Source: an uncultured Rhodospirillaceae bacterium (GTDB lineage: Bacteria; Pseudomonadota; Alphaproteobacteria; UBA8366). Taken from it: a stretch of 64,000 nt of DNA. This document shows, piece after piece, positions 29,446 through 40,426 of the stretch; position 1 is the first letter of the stretch, and each line of letters starts with the position of its first letter. The notes under the pieces were generated by a model. It was given only the letters and a program-made list of their open reading frames with translations. It had not been told where the DNA came from and did no database searches. Where the stretch lies: NCBI GenBank assembly GCA_913043025.1, contig CAJWLM010000009.1, forward strand, positions 60,329 through 124,328, read 5' to 3'. The translations under genes and the position numbers were made by a program.

Positions 29446-29834
29446 GTCTAATCTCCCTACAAGCTCCGTTCAAGTTATGGTTATAGGTCGGGCAAAACAA
29501 AAAACACAAGCGTTTTTGCGAACTTAAAAATCTAAATTTGCTATTGCGATAAAAAATGAAAATTGCGCAAACAACTTTTCGTGGATAATAGTCGATTTAT
29601 ATAAATAGTCATAAGTAAATAAAATATTTTTGAAAGTAAAGTTTCATAAAATTACAAAATTTATTGTAAATTTCACGTAATTTAAACCTTTAGATTTTTT
29701 TTATTTAATTTATAAGAGAAAATTTAATTACTGTACCATTTTTTATTTTATGGAATTTAAATTTTTCTAAATAAATAAAATTATGATAATTTATACTACG
29801 AAAACTTACTACAGTCTTTTCTGCCTCTACCCGC
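29446..29834. other. Extremely AT-rich spacer between rpoZ and the decayed NYN gene
   Basis: About 390 bp, most of it (29530-29810) A and T only with rare G/C. It must carry the rpoZ promoter. No intact gene or recognisable RNA is seen. The missing N-terminal part of the adjacent relic would be expected at its right end but is not readable. Confidence 0.45.
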
Positions 29835-30238
29835 ATGAGAGGAGTATACCAATACACGGAAATCATGGAGGAGCAGGATTATTCTCGTAGTGGCCCACTC
29901 TTTAATTGTGAGGGTTACAATGATTTTGCAATTATTACGAAGCCCGCAAATAACTTACATATGCTGCTGCGAAACGTACAAATAAAGGCTATATGGGTAT
30001 TGCACTCGCAGTAGATATATTAGTGGTATCCGATTAGTCTAATTATGTGTTTCATTTCCAAGGAACGGAGTTTTTTACCGACTGGTCGATGCAGTGCAAC
30101 GAAAGCCAGCACGTGTTACGGTTGTAAGCACAGTTCAATCTCAACAGCCGATTACAGCGGATGGTTTGCGTTAACATGCGGTTTTTTGTGGATTTGAACT
30201 ATCTAATCGAGGAAAAGACGCTCGAAACTGTTAATTAG
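29835..30238 (+). pseudogene. Decayed NYN-domain (LabA/DUF88-like) gene with several frameshifts
   Basis: Three reading frames together spell the LabA/DUF88 NYN-nuclease pattern. Frame 1 from 29835: VYQYTEIMEEQDYSRSGPL, then AIITKPANN. Frame 2 about 29957-30037: AAAKRTNKGYMGIALAVDIL then a stop. Frame 3, 30076-30174: YRLVDAVQRKPARVTVVSTV, QSQQPITADGLR then a stop. Frame 2 again, 30182-30238: FFVDLNYLIEEKTLETVN. Family members have, in the same order, YYYTAL...DQEYSP, TKPAKE, KGNMDIELAVDAM, FRRLVEAVQRKG, VVSTI and an ADNFIEL-like end. The N-terminal metal-binding FIDG region is missing. At least three frame changes and an internal stop argue for real decay. Intact homologues are often found near rpoZ and this glycosylase. 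Confidence 0.75.
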
Positions 30239-30263
30239 TGAAAATACCTGCACATTACGAAAA

Positions 30264-31001
30264 ATGATCGATTTAGTGACACATTCGCAGAGCAGGGCAT
30301 TATCAAAAACGGATGCCGATGATCAGCAATTGAATTCTCACCAGCCGAGTATTAATTGCGAACTCTGTCCGAGACTGGTTCGCTTTCGTAAGAGCAACGA
30401 TAAGCTTTATCCAAAATTTTACAATGCACCAGTACCCAGTTTTGGCGAGTTAGACGCTGGCCTTCTGATTGTTGGACTTGCGCCCGGTCTAAAGGGAGCA
30501 AACCAGACAGGCAGGCCCTTCACCGGTGATTATGCTGGTGACCTTCTCTATTCAACGCTTATCAAGCATGGTTTTGCTGAAGGTTTTTACGAAGCTAATG
30601 CGGATGACGGGCTGACTCTTATTGACACTCGCATCACAAACGCTGTCCGTTGCGTGCCTCCCGAGAACAAGCCAGTAGGCGCCGAGGCTACAAATTGCCG
30701 ACCCTTCTTAACGTCAGAAATAGCTTCAATGAAAAACCTTAAAGTCATTATGGCCCTTGGCACCCTAGCACACAAAGCTGTCCTTGCTAGCAGAGGTCTG
30801 AAACAAAGCGCCGTTAAATTTTCTCATAGTGCCTTCCACAATCTTGAAAACGGCGTCTGGCTAGCGGACAGCTACCACTGTTCACGTTACAACACAAACA
30901 CTGGCCGCCTCACCGAAAAAATGTTTTCGAATGTTTTTTCAAAGGTAAAGAGCCACCTATATAAGAGGGACAATCGGCCGCCAAATGTTCGAGTTGACTA
31001 A
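30264..31001 (+). CDS. Uracil-DNA glycosylase, family 5 (UdgB type)
   Basis: Iron-sulfur-type glycosylase for base excision repair. In 245 residues: the Cys pair CELC at 32-35 and later Cys in AVRCVPPENKP and NCRPFL as cluster ligands; motif 1 GLAPGLKGANQTGRPFTGD near 73; and the C-terminal active-site motif SYHCSRYNTNTGRLT near 213, in the form used by UdgB-like enzymes. The first 30 residues are unconserved, so a later start is possible. It converges on, and overlaps by 45 bp, the 2-hydroxyacid dehydrogenase gene. It lies 25 bp after the NYN relic. Confidence 0.9.
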   Translation: MIDLVTHSQSRALSKTDADDQQLNSHQPSINCELCPRLVRFRKSNDKLYPKFYNAPVPSFGELDAGLLIVGLAPGLKGANQTGRPFTGDYAGDLLYSTLIKHGFAEGFYEANADDGLTLIDTRITNAVRCVPPENKPVGAEATNCRPFLTSEIASMKNLKVIMALGTLAHKAVLASRGLKQSAVKFSHSAFHNLENGVWLADSYHCSRYNTNTGRLTEKMFSNVFSKVKSHLYKRDNRPPNVRVD

Positions 31002-31952
31002 ATGCTTTGGTTTATTTCCCCTAAGAACTTGAAGAATTTGAGATGCAGCCGAAACAGAGAGCTCTTTCCGCGCCTCAACCGTAAGCCCAGCAGTGTGAGC
31101 AGTCATTAGAAGATTATCCAATCGATTTAATGGACTTTCCAAAGGAATTGGCTCGTCTTCAAATACGTCCAGGGCTGCACCAGCAATCCAATTTTCTTTC
31201 AAAGCTTCAACCAAATCTGACTGACAAACTATCCCGCCGCGTGCAGTATTGAGAAAATAAGCATCTTTGCGCATTGCTTTAAAAAAAGAACGGTTGACCA
31301 TTTTAGCGGTCAGTTCATTAAGTTCCGCATGGATCGAAATGAAATCTACGAGTGGTAATATTTCGTCTAATGAATTCAGATGTTGAGCATTACCAATCGA
31401 AGACGGCAACTCACCAATAAAGGGATCATAAACAAAAACATCCATGCCAAACCCAACACTGCATTTGCGAGCCACCTCTGCGCCTATATCCCCACAACCG
31501 ATTATGCCTATTGAACGCCCTTGCAGGTGGAAGCGTCTCGATATTGCACCCTGCCCAAACCCACCTCCCGCGCGAATTTCCTGGTCCGAACGACGCACTT
31601 GCTTAGCCAGCTCCAGTAACAATGCCAAAGTGTGTTCAGAAACTGGTATTCGGCCTGCCCCAGGGTTGTTAACTACGGCAATACCCGCTGCACTGGCTGC
31701 CTCGAGGTCAACAGAATCAGTGCCACGTCCGGATGTACTAACAACGATTAAGTTTTCACTAGATTTGATAGCTGTAGCTGACAGCTTACTAGGGTATCGA
31801 ACGAAAACAGCACTCACATCTTTAATTGCAGATATAATACGTGTCTCCGTAGCATCCTCTAAAATAATTAAATCGGTAAACTGAGCTAACAGATCTACAC
31901 CTGCTTGATGGTACATAGACTCTAAAATTAAAGTGCGGGGTTTACTATTCAT
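30957..31952 (-). CDS. D-isomer-specific 2-hydroxyacid dehydrogenase
   Basis: NAD-dependent dehydrogenase of 331 residues related to phosphoglycerate dehydrogenase and hydroxypyruvate reductase. The Rossmann motif is GIIGCGDIGAEVARK near 149; the catalytic Arg is in NTARGGIVC near 230, Glu in DVFEDEPIP near 262 and His in MTAHTAGLT near 280. There is no C-terminal ACT domain, so it is not a classical SerA; substrate unknown. Its last 15 codons overlap the end of the uracil glycosylase gene on the other strand. It is monocistronic. Confidence 0.9.
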   Translation of the reverse strand: MNSKPRTLILESMYHQAGVDLLAQFTDLIILEDATETRIISAIKDVSAVFVRYPSKLSATAIKSSENLIVVSTSGRGTDSVDLEAASAAGIAVVNNPGAGRIPVSEHTLALLLELAKQVRRSDQEIRAGGGFGQGAISRRFHLQGRSIGIIGCGDIGAEVARKCSVGFGMDVFVYDPFIGELPSSIGNAQHLNSLDEILPLVDFISIHAELNELTAKMVNRSFFKAMRKDAYFLNTARGGIVCQSDLVEALKENWIAGAALDVFEDEPIPLESPLNRLDNLLMTAHTAGLTVEARKELSVSAASQILQVLRGNKPKHLVNSNIWRPIVPLI

Positions 31953-32059
31953 TTTTACTTCTCACTTCAAGAGGTCATACCAAGAACAACAGGAACCTAC
32001 TGATGTAAAGCAAATCTAAAGTAGAACTTTATAGAACTGAATTAGGTGAAAATCTCACA

Positions 32060-33478
32060 TTATCGGGGAAGTGCCGTCTCACCCATTAAAAACTTATCAA
32101 CGGCTCTCGCGCACTGCCGTCCTTCGCGAATAGCCCAGACAACCAGAGATTGGCCACGGCGCATATCACCCGCTGCGAATACCTTAGGGATAGCTGTCTG
32201 ATAATCTTGTGTATTAGCCTTAACATTACCACGTTCATCTAGGTCCACACCCATTTCGGATAACATACCCTCATGGATAGGATGGACAAACCCCATAGCT
32301 AAGAGGACCAAATCTGCATCAAGCTTAAATTCACTGCCGGGTATTTCCTTCATGTCTTTATCAAGCCTAACGATACTAAGTTTTTCTACTTTACCCTCAG
32401 ACCCTATAAACTCCTTCGTAGCAACGCTAAAGTCCCGTTCAGCACCTTCCGCCTGACTTGATGACGTACGGTATTTTAACGGCCAAAAGGGCCAAGTCGT
32501 TCCTTTGTTAGGTGCTTCGGGAGGCATCGGCATAATTTCAAGTTGAGTTACTGATACAGCCCCCTGCCTAAAAGATGTTCCAATGCAATCCGACCCAGTA
32601 TCGCCGCCGCCAATAACTACAACATTTTTCCCTTCAGCAAGTATGGGCTTAACCAATCCCAATGGCTCTTTCCCTACCCGCCGATTTTGTTGCGGAAGAA
32701 AATCCATCGCAAACTCGATGCCATCTAACTTCCGTCCCGGAACAGGCAAGTCACGACCCTTCTCTGAACCGCCAGTTAAAACCACAGCATCGAATTCCTC
32801 TAATAACTTCTCAGAGGCAAAGTCTTTGCCGATATGAGTATTCATACGAAAAATTACCCCTTCGGCCGCCATTTGTTCGGCTCGCCTATCTATGAGGTGT
32901 TTTTCCATCTTGAAATCTGGAATACCATAACGCAGCAAACCACCGGCCTTGGCAAATTTTTCAAAAAGCGACACCTCATGCCCAACGCGAGCAAGTTGCT
33001 GCGCACACGCCATGCCGGCCGGCCCAGACCCTACAACAGCGATTGTTTTACCAGTTTTAATCTCTGGAACCTGTGGTTCAATCCACCCATTTTTCCAGCC
33101 TGTATCTACGATAGTACATTCGATTGTTTTTATTGTAACGGGGCTATCATCAATGTTTAATGTGCACGCCTCTTCACAAGGAGCCGGACACACCCGTCCT
33201 GTAAATTCCGGAAAGTTGTTAGTAGAATGAAGCACTTCTAATGCATCTCGCCATTGTTCTTTATGGGCGAGATCATTCCAATCAGGTATTATGTTGTTAA
33301 CGGGGCAACCATTGTGACAATACGGTATGCCGCAATCCATACATCGACTGCCTTGCTGCGCTACCTCACGATTATCCATTGGTATGAGAAACTCACGAAA
33401 ATGTCTCACGCGGTCACCCGCTGGCTCATACTTACGGTCGTGACGATCTATTTCGAGAAAGCCGGTTACTTTACCCAT
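32060..33478 (-). CDS. gltD: Glutamate synthase, small (beta) subunit
   Basis: NADPH-oxidising subunit that feeds electrons to GltB. The 472-residue protein has the N-terminal iron-sulfur cluster region [17 protein letters not shown] and [11 protein letters not shown], the FAD site [16 protein letters not shown] near 148 and the NADPH site [14 protein letters not shown] near 290, ending with the FAD contact [16 protein letters not shown]. It starts 2 bp after the gltB stop and is cotranscribed with it. Confidence 0.96.
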   Translation of the reverse strand: MGKVTGFLEIDRHDRKYEPAGDRVRHFREFLIPMDNREVAQQGSRCMDCGIPYCHNGCPVNNIIPDWNDLAHKEQWRDALEVLHSTNNFPEFTGRVCPAPCEEACTLNIDDSPVTIKTIECTIVDTGWKNGWIEPQVPEIKTGKTIAVVGSGPAGMACAQQLARVGHEVSLFEKFAKAGGLLRYGIPDFKMEKHLIDRRAEQMAAEGVIFRMNTHIGKDFASEKLLEEFDAVVLTGGSEKGRDLPVPGRKLDGIEFAMDFLPQQNRRVGKEPLGLVKPILAEGKNVVVIGGGDTGSDCIGTSFRQGAVSVTQLEIMPMPPEAPNKGTTWPFWPLKYRTSSSQAEGAERDFSVATKEFIGSEGKVEKLSIVRLDKDMKEIPGSEFKLDADLVLLAMGFVHPIHEGMLSEMGVDLDERGNVKANTQDYQTAIPKVFAAGDMRRGQSLVVWAIREGRQCARAVDKFLMGETALPR

Positions 33479-33480
33479 AA

Positions 33481-36400
33481 CTAAGCTCCTTCCGCAGCTA
33501 AATCTAACTCAGGATTGTTCCCCTGGGCTTGCTGCATTTCCTCTAGTGCACGACGATAGTCAACAGGCATCACTTTAACGAATTTTGGAAGATATTCTTC
33601 CCAATTATCAAGTATATGCCAAGCACGTTCAGATCCCGCGTAATGGAGATGTCTGCCGATAAGATGATGAATTCGCTTTGCGTCATTACGCGTCATATCA
33701 TGCATCACATCCACACGCCCATGCGTTTCGAGGTCTCCCCCTTGATGTGCCAACTTCTCCAAAAGCGCTGCCTCTTCAGGGACAGGCTCAAGCTCTACCA
33801 TAGCCATATTACAACGAAGATCGAAGTCTCCTAACTCATCCAAAACATAGGCGACGCCACCCGACATGCCGGCAGCGAAATTACGACCCGTAGGACCAAT
33901 CACGACAACCACGCCGCCTGTCATGTATTCGCAGCCATGATCGCCAACCCCCTCAACAACCGCTACTGCGCCTGAGTTGCGGACTGCAAACCGTTCACCC
34001 GCAACACCGCGGAAAAAACATTCACCTTCGATAGCCCCGTAAAGAACTGTGTTACCAACAATTATGCTTTCCTCGGGAATGATTTTGCACTCTTTGGGCG
34101 GTTTGACTATAAGCCTACCACCGCTAAGTCCTTTCCCAACGTAGTCATTAGCTTCACCAGTGAGCTCTATCTCTATTCCCTTCGCCAGAAATGCACCAAA
34201 ACTCTGGCCTGCGATACCTTGAAGTTTAATTTGGATGGTTTTGTCTTGTAACCCCTTATGCCCATACCGCCTTGCAACCTCGCCAGACAACATGGCGCCG
34301 GCAGACCGGTCAGTATTTTTGATTTTTTCTTCGATGTGGACCGCCGCACCACCGGAAAGAGCAGGCGCCGCCTCAATTATTAGCTTTTGATCAAGCACGT
34401 TATCAAGATTGTGGTCCTGCCGCTCACAATTATAAACGGGGGCCCCATTGGAGTCTGGCATATGGAGAAGCCGAGTGAAATCTAGGCCTTTCGCTTTAAA
34501 ATGTTCAAGAGCCTTATGCTGATCTAAGCAATCCATACGCCCCACCATTTCATCCATACTGCGAAACCCTAGCTCCGCCATCAACTGACGCACCTCTTCA
34601 GCAACAAAGAAAAGATAGTTGATTACATGTTCTGGTTTACCGGTGAAGCGTTTCCTAAGCTCCGGATCGGTAGTAGCAATTCCGACCGGACAAGTATTAA
34701 GATGGCATTTGCGCATCATGATACAGCCCGAAGCAATAAGCGGCGCAGTCGCAAAACCGAATTCATCGGCACCAAGCAAGGCACCAATTACGACGTCCCG
34801 ACCAGTCCGTAAACCACCGTCGACCTGTACCGCTATCCTGGCTCGTAAATCATTTAGCACTAGTGTTTGGTGTGTTTCTGCAAGCCCAATTTCCCAAGGC
34901 GAGCCGGCGTGGGCAATAGAAGTAAGAGGACTGGCGCCAGTGCCTCCCTCAAAACCCGAAATTGTAATATGATCGGCTTTCGCCTTTGAAACACCCGCTG
35001 CTATTGTCCCTACTCCAATTTCAGAGACAAGTTTCACACTTACGTCACCCGTTGGATTTGCATTTTTTAAGTCGTATATGAGTTGCGCCAGATCTTCGAT
35101 TGAATAAATGTCATGATGTGGCGGCGGCGATATAAGCCCCACGCCTGGGGTTGATCTACGTACCTTGGCAATAACGGCATCAACTTTGTGTCCAGGCAGT
35201 TGTCCCCCCTCGCCTGGCTTGGCCCCCTGAGCCATTTTGATTTGCATCATATCAGAGTTAACGAGATACTCAGTAGTCACACCAAACCTGCCTGATGCAA
35301 CTTGCTTGATGGACGATCTTTTGGAATCCCCGTTCGGCATTGGTGTGAAACGATCTGGTTCCTCTCCACCTTCACCGGTATTAGACTTACCGCCGATGCG
35401 ATTCATTGCTATAGCTAGATTAGTGTGAGCCTCTCTTGAGATAGATCCGAAGGACATAGCCCCGGTGGAAAAACGTTTTACAATTTCACTAGCTGGCTCG
35501 ACCTCCTGTATCGGCACAACGGGACCAATAGGCTTAAAGTCCATTAAACCGCGTATTGTCATCATGCGTTTTGTTTGTGCATTCACAATCTTTGCAAAAG
35601 TGGCATAATCTTCAGCATCTTCTGCACGCACCGCGTGCTGAAGGTGTCCTACTGTTTCGGGTGTCCAGAAGTGTTGCTCACCGCGGATACGGTAAGCGTA
35701 GTCCCCGCCCACATCGAGAAAATTACGGAATATATGGACATCACCGTACGCAATGCCGTGGCGACGCGCTGTTTCCTCGGCAATTTGCTCCAATCCCACA
35801 CCTTCTATAGCAGAATGAGTACCAAAAAAATATTCATCAAGGAATTCACTAGATAACCCAACAGCATCAAAAATCTGTGCACCACAGTATGATTGATAAG
35901 TAGATATACCCATCTTCGACATGACTTTTAGCATGCCCTTACCTATCGCTTTCACGTAACGGGATCGGATCTCTCCATCATTGAGTTTATCTGGCATTTC
36001 GTTTTTCAAGTCAGAAAGCGTCTCAAATGCGAGGTAAGGAACCACTGCCTCTGCCCCGTACCCTGCCAGCAAGCAAAAGTGGTGCACTTCTCGCGCTTCT
36101 CCCGTGTCAACGACAAGTCCGACACCAGTCCGCAGACCTTTGAGTACCAAATGGTGGTGTACAGCTCCAGTAGCTAACAATGCTGGAATGGCAATACGCT
36201 CCGCTCCTATGCGCCGGTCACTCAAAATGACAATATTGTAACCGTTATTGCACGCATCCTCGGCTCTGCTGCGTAACTGCTCAATAGCCGGACGCATTCC
36301 ATCTGCACCATCTTGCACAGAATATGTGATATCAAGGGTGATAGACCGGAATTTTCCATCCGTTATGTCACCAATAGCGCGTATCTTAGCGAGCCCCTCA

Positions 36401-38121
36401 TCGGTAAGAACTGGCTGCCTAACTTCAAGGCGACGATACTCAGGATAGTGTTCGAGGCCGAGCAAATTTAGACGAGGCCCTATATATGAACTCAGCGACA
36501 TCACTAATTCTTCACGAATAGGGTCTATTGGTGGATTGGTTACTTGCGCAAAAAGCTGTTTGAAATAAGCGTAAAGCAGTTTGGGCTTTTCTGAAAACGG
36601 AGCTATCGGAATATCTAGGCCCATTGAGCCGATCGCTTCCTGTCCAGTCGCAGCCATTGGTGTCATTAAAAACTTCAGATCTTCCTGCGTGTAACCAAAC
36701 GCCTGTTGCCTGTTAAGTATTTGTGGATCATTAAATATTGACTGTTGGTCTACGGGCTGGGGCGGTAATTTACGGAGAGGCATACGACTTTTCTCAAGCC
36801 ACTCGTCGTAAGGATGTTCTGTCGCCAGTTGTGTTTTTATTTCTGAGTCATCAATTATGCGGCCTTGCTCGAGATCTATGAGAAGCATTTTGCCGGGCTG
36901 TAAGCGCCATTTCTTTATTATTGTTTCCTCCGGGACTGGCATTACACCCATTTCGGATGCCATCAAAACAGTGTCGTCATTGGTCACGAGATATCGCGCT
37001 GGACGCAATCCATTGCGATCGAGAGTTGCGCCAACTTGCGTTCCATCTGTAAATGCGACTGCCGCAGGGCCGTCCCACGGCTCCATGAGGCCGGCGTAAT
37101 ATTCGTAGAAAGCCCTGCGCTTTTCATCCATGAGTTTATTGCCGCTCCAAGCCTCCGGAATCAACAGCATCATAGCGTGTGCAAGTGAGTAACCTCCTCT
37201 CAAAAGGAGCTCCAGGGCATTATCAAAGCAGGCAGAATCAGACTGACCTTCAGCAATGAGTGGCCAAACTTTATGCAAATCATCACCAAACACTTTCGAC
37301 TCAATAGAGTCGCGGCGTGCATTCATCCAATTAGTATTTCCACGCACAGTGTTTATTTCACCATTGTGGCAGATCATGCGAAGGGGTTGAGCTAACTTCC
37401 ACGTTGGAAAGGTATTCGTCGAAAACCTTTGGTGAACGAGTGCCAGCGCGGACTTAAGCCGGCTATCTTGCAAATCAAGATAAAAAACACCTACTTGGTC
37501 GGCCAACACCATTCCCTTATATAAAAGTGTTCGAGCAGAAAGTGAGGCCACATAAAAATCTGCAAACTCCACCCCTAGGGCATCTATCTTAACCTCAGCC
37601 TGCTTTCGGATGACGAAAAGTTTGCGCTCAAACGTGTTCGTATCCTCGCACCCCTCACCCCGCTGGATGAATATGTGTCTAATACGAGGCTCCGTAGGTT
37701 TCACAGAATAACCTAAATCACTATTGTCTACTGGGACGTCGCGCCAACCGAGTAATTTTTGCCCTTCAGACGTCACATAGTTCTCGACAATTTGTTCGCA
37801 GGTTTTACGCAAGTCATCGTCTTGCGGCAGAAATATTGCCCCAACAGCGTAGTCGCCAACCACCGGCAACTCAAAACCTAAACTGGCACATTCCAAACGC
37901 ATATATTCGTCTGGGATTTGTATTAAAATGCCCGCTCCATCTCCTGCCTTCGGATCAGCACCAACTGCCCCTCGGTGGGTAATGTTGCTTAATATTTGTA
38001 GACCTTGTTCAACTATTTTGTGGCTTTTTAAGCCTTTCAAATTGGCAACAAACCCTATACCGCAGGAATCGTGCTCATTACGGCTGTCGTAGAGACCTTG
38101 AGACTGTGGAAAACCACTCAT
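33481..38121 (-). CDS. gltB: Glutamate synthase, large (alpha) subunit
   Basis: Transfers the glutamine amide to 2-oxoglutarate, the GOGAT half of low-ammonium assimilation. With ATG 38121 it is 1546 residues: a short propeptide, then Cys20 ([10 protein letters not shown]) as the class II glutaminase nucleophile exposed by cleavage; the central domain; the FMN domain with [15 protein letters not shown]; the 3Fe-4S motif [17 protein letters not shown]; and the C-terminal beta-helix with Gly repeats. A TTG at 38145 is an alternative start. No clear sigma-54 promoter is seen upstream. Confidence 0.97.
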   Translation of the reverse strand: MSGFPQSQGLYDSRNEHDSCGIGFVANLKGLKSHKIVEQGLQILSNITHRGAVGADPKAGDGAGILIQIPDEYMRLECASLGFELPVVGDYAVGAIFLPQDDDLRKTCEQIVENYVTSEGQKLLGWRDVPVDNSDLGYSVKPTEPRIRHIFIQRGEGCEDTNTFERKLFVIRKQAEVKIDALGVEFADFYVASLSARTLLYKGMVLADQVGVFYLDLQDSRLKSALALVHQRFSTNTFPTWKLAQPLRMICHNGEINTVRGNTNWMNARRDSIESKVFGDDLHKVWPLIAEGQSDSACFDNALELLLRGGYSLAHAMMLLIPEAWSGNKLMDEKRRAFYEYYAGLMEPWDGPAAVAFTDGTQVGATLDRNGLRPARYLVTNDDTVLMASEMGVMPVPEETIIKKWRLQPGKMLLIDLEQGRIIDDSEIKTQLATEHPYDEWLEKSRMPLRKLPPQPVDQQSIFNDPQILNRQQAFGYTQEDLKFLMTPMAATGQEAIGSMGLDIPIAPFSEKPKLLYAYFKQLFAQVTNPPIDPIREELVMSLSSYIGPRLNLLGLEHYPEYRRLEVRQPVLTDEGLAKIRAIGDITDGKFRSITLDITYSVQDGADGMRPAIEQLRSRAEDACNNGYNIVILSDRRIGAERIAIPALLATGAVHHHLVLKGLRTGVGLVVDTGEAREVHHFCLLAGYGAEAVVPYLAFETLSDLKNEMPDKLNDGEIRSRYVKAIGKGMLKVMSKMGISTYQSYCGAQIFDAVGLSSEFLDEYFFGTHSAIEGVGLEQIAEETARRHGIAYGDVHIFRNFLDVGGDYAYRIRGEQHFWTPETVGHLQHAVRAEDAEDYATFAKIVNAQTKRMMTIRGLMDFKPIGPVVPIQEVEPASEIVKRFSTGAMSFGSISREAHTNLAIAMNRIGGKSNTGEGGEEPDRFTPMPNGDSKRSSIKQVASGRFGVTTEYLVNSDMMQIKMAQGAKPGEGGQLPGHKVDAVIAKVRRSTPGVGLISPPPHHDIYSIEDLAQLIYDLKNANPTGDVSVKLVSEIGVGTIAAGVSKAKADHITISGFEGGTGASPLTSIAHAGSPWEIGLAETHQTLVLNDLRARIAVQVDGGLRTGRDVVIGALLGADEFGFATAPLIASGCIMMRKCHLNTCPVGIATTDPELRKRFTGKPEHVINYLFFVAEEVRQLMAELGFRSMDEMVGRMDCLDQHKALEHFKAKGLDFTRLLHMPDSNGAPVYNCERQDHNLDNVLDQKLIIEAAPALSGGAAVHIEEKIKNTDRSAGAMLSGEVARRYGHKGLQDKTIQIKLQGIAGQSFGAFLAKGIEIELTGEANDYVGKGLSGGRLIVKPPKECKIIPEESIIVGNTVLYGAIEGECFFRGVAGERFAVRNSGAVAVVEGVGDHGCEYMTGGVVVVIGPTGRNFAAGMSGGVAYVLDELGDFDLRCNMAMVELEPVPEEAALLEKLAHQGGDLETHGRVDVMHDMTRNDAKRIHHLIGRHLHYAGSERAWHILDNWEEYLPKFVKVMPVDYRRALEEMQQAQGNNPELDLAAEGA

Positions 38122-38521
38122 ATTTCGATGGCCCCGATAAGACAATTCTGTATTCCCCTTTTGTAAGAGAGCCCGTTATTAACAGTGGAGCCACGTGATG
38201 AATTTTCTAGCTCAATAACGTTTGTACTCAATTAAGCACCCATTGTTTCCTCAGCCAGCGTCTTTTCAATCCTACCGCAGCGGCATTACAAACCTCGGGT
38301 CATGTGGCCGACGCGACAAATCGGTTGTGGCGGCCTCAAATTCTGCGCAATTAGCCTATAAGCTAGTTAAATACCTCAATGGTATCAAGTTGCCAGTTAG
38401 GTAACCGGCACATTTAATCGAAAAGTCTTGTGCCAATTACCGAAACGTTTTGCGCCAAGTCATTGTAATTATTGGAGAAAATTAGTGCCCAAAAAACTGC
38501 GGCATAATCACGCGCTAATGA
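38122..38521. other. Intergenic region between gltB and pncC
   Basis: About 400 bp upstream of gltB. It contains an 18-base sequence (38402-38419) that recurs downstream of gdhA, and a TTGGCAC on the minus strand near 38430-38440 that lacks the matching GC of a sigma-54 -12 element. A 60-codon open frame at 38222-38404 shows no protein-like features. Confidence 0.4.
38402..38419. repeat. 18-base dispersed repeat, copy 1
   Basis: The sequence TAACCGGCACATTTAATC occurs here, upstream of gltB, and again exactly at 61740-61757, downstream of gdhA. Flanking bases differ immediately outside. Both copies are intergenic and in the same orientation. It is not palindromic. Confidence 0.55.
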
Positions 38522-39013
38522 TTATTTTATCTCCAATATCTCTATGAGCAATTTCAAAGCTGCTCGCGTAAAAGCAGACATATTGGAATCCCGATTATCA
38601 TTCCCAGTTCTTACGCTACGCGTACAATCATGTACCCCTGAAATTGCAAGCACCGTATGACCTGCAGGGTCACCATAGCGATTACCAGAAGGACCCGAAG
38701 CTCCACTTTCGGCGATCCCCCAGTCAGCAGCGTGTACAGCTCTACACCGTTCTGCGAGTAAGGCAACGTAGGGCTCTGTCGCGCTACGAAGTCCCGCACT
38801 ATCGATCTCATCTTGTTTTATTCCGAACAATGCTTCGCGAGCTCGAGCGGTATAAACAACACCCCCGCCAAGGTAAAATGCCGACGCTCCCGGAACTGCC
38901 AACAATGTTGCTGAAATAAGTCCTCCCGCCGATGATTCAGCGATAGCAATTGTCTCTTTTCGCGTTTTGAGCAGAGAGCCAGCTGTTTGCCCTAATGCAG
39001 TAATATCTTCCAT
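38522..39013 (-). CDS. pncC: Nicotinamide-nucleotide amidohydrolase (CinA C-terminal domain family)
   Basis: Deamidates NMN to nicotinate mononucleotide in pyridine-nucleotide recycling. The 163-residue protein is the stand-alone CinA C-terminal domain: AIAESSAGGLISATLLAVPG near 23, with the catalytic Ser region, GGGVVYTARAREALFGI, and GIAESGASGPSGNRYGDPAGH near 100. No N-terminal MoCF domain is present. It is a single gene divergent from the enolase-superfamily gene at 39307. Confidence 0.9.
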   Translation of the reverse strand: MEDITALGQTAGSLLKTRKETIAIAESSAGGLISATLLAVPGASAFYLGGGVVYTARAREALFGIKQDEIDSAGLRSATEPYVALLAERCRAVHAADWGIAESGASGPSGNRYGDPAGHTVLAISGVHDCTRSVRTGNDNRDSNMSAFTRAALKLLIEILEIK

Positions 39014-39306
39014 CCGTTGTATCCCTTAAATTTAATTTTTATATGTCTGAGAATTACTACGTTGTGCGGGCCAACAAATATTTAATCCCTCATTAGAGTC
39101 TCCTAATTTCACTTACCAGTTTATCAATGACGTCTCTCAAGCCAGAGCTTAGCGTTGGAGGTTTGAAATTCGGTTAACTCGAATACGAAATTAATAGAAC
39201 AATTGTTATTTGCAAACAAAGGACTGTAAACCTAATATTTTCAACTCAGAAAATAATTAATTGCTTTTCGAATCGAAAATCGCGTGAATAATTTTAGGTC
39301 GTTAGG

Positions 39307-40407
39307 ATGATAATCAAATCTATCGTTCCAGTTGGTATAGCAGCTCCGCTAACCGAGCCAATTAAAATGGCCAAGAGCCACCACACAAGCGCAAAGAGCA
39401 TGCTTGTGCGGATCGAGGACACCGACGGAAATTCCGGATGGGGTGAAGCTTCAGAAGCCCCGATGATGAACGGCGAAACCGTGCCAGGCATGATAGCAGC
39501 GGTTTTGTACCTTGCTCCGTTACTTGAAGGGCTCGAAATCCCTGAGCCGCAAATATTTGTGGATGTTGTGTCGCCAATGATAGTGGGAAATCATGGAGCA
39601 ATCGCTGCCCTCGACATTGCAATCTATGACCTAGTCGGAAACCGCAACCGTCTACCGGTTTATGAACTGCTAGGCGGCAAAAAACGTGATCATGTGTCGG
39701 CCCTTTGGATGTTAGCCGCAAATGAAATTGGAAAAGACACCTTCACTGCAAAAAAGAAATCACAAGAGGGTTTTTCAGCTTTTAAGATAAAGGCAGGAAT
39801 AAATACGATCAGCGACGATCTTGACCGGTGTAGAGCCGTGCGCAAGGTAGTAGGACCGTCTCCGCGAATCTCTGCGGATGCTAATATGGGCTTTACCTTC
39901 AAGGATGCTGTCGAATTTGCACAAGCTGCGCAGAGCGCTGGCATAGACTTTATTGAACAGCCAATCGACTGTAGAGATTTAACCGGAATGGCCGATATTA
40001 CCGCAGCTGCTGGAACAGCAGGGGTCTGCGCCGACGAGGGAATTCGCAGTCTTTCTGATATCACGAGGCACTTTGAAACAAAAGCCGCAACCGGTGTCGG
40101 ACTTAAAGCAATAAAGTTAGGTGGGCTTACTCGCATGTTAGAGGCAGCCAATAGTGCTCATGACTTTAATCTACACGTTAACATAGCAGGAAAAGTAGCA
40201 GAAACAGCTATTGCTAGCGCTGCAATTATTCATTTAGCAGTTGCAGCGCCTCAAGTCGACTGGGACATTAGTGTTACCTGTCAATATGTTGCACGAGATA
40301 TTGCTGAAAATCCCCCCACTGCTGTCGACGGAAAATTAGGGGTTCATGACGCACCGGGACTAGGCCTTAGAATTGACGAACAAGCTATCGAGGGGATGAT
40401 TATTTAG
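39307..40407 (+). CDS. Mandelate racemase/muconate lactonizing enzyme family protein
   Basis: Enolase-superfamily barrel of 366 residues. The N-terminal capping domain spans about 1-125. In the barrel are the catalytic KxK (FKIKAG, about residue 157), metal ligands in ADANMGF near 194 and IEQPID near 219, ADEG near 245 and the second Lys in GLKAIKLGG near 266. This pattern belongs to the muconate-lactonizing/dipeptide epimerase subgroup; the substrate cannot be assigned. The ATG follows GTTAGG with weak ribosome-binding potential. It begins a group of catabolic-type genes. Confidence 0.88.
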   Translation: MIIKSIVPVGIAAPLTEPIKMAKSHHTSAKSMLVRIEDTDGNSGWGEASEAPMMNGETVPGMIAAVLYLAPLLEGLEIPEPQIFVDVVSPMIVGNHGAIAALDIAIYDLVGNRNRLPVYELLGGKKRDHVSALWMLAANEIGKDTFTAKKKSQEGFSAFKIKAGINTISDDLDRCRAVRKVVGPSPRISADANMGFTFKDAVEFAQAAQSAGIDFIEQPIDCRDLTGMADITAAAGTAGVCADEGIRSLSDITRHFETKAATGVGLKAIKLGGLTRMLEAANSAHDFNLHVNIAGKVAETAIASAAIIHLAVAAPQVDWDISVTCQYVARDIAENPPTAVDGKLGVHDAPGLGLRIDEQAIEGMII

Positions 40408-40426
40408 ATAAAATATCTATAATTTT

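Noticed and set aside
29446..30263. Possible tmRNA or other structured RNA in the gap after rpoZ
   Set aside because: No tag-peptide reading frame or long pairing was found. The right half instead reads as a frameshifted NYN/LabA-like gene.
38222..38404. 60-codon ORF between gltB and pncC
   Set aside because: No ribosome-binding site or protein-like pattern, and it lies in the expected promoter region of gltB.
38420..38445. Possible sigma-54 promoter upstream of gltB (minus-strand TTGGCAC)
   Set aside because: The -24-like half is good but the -12 half lacks GC at the right spacing, and it lies over 290 bp from the start codon.
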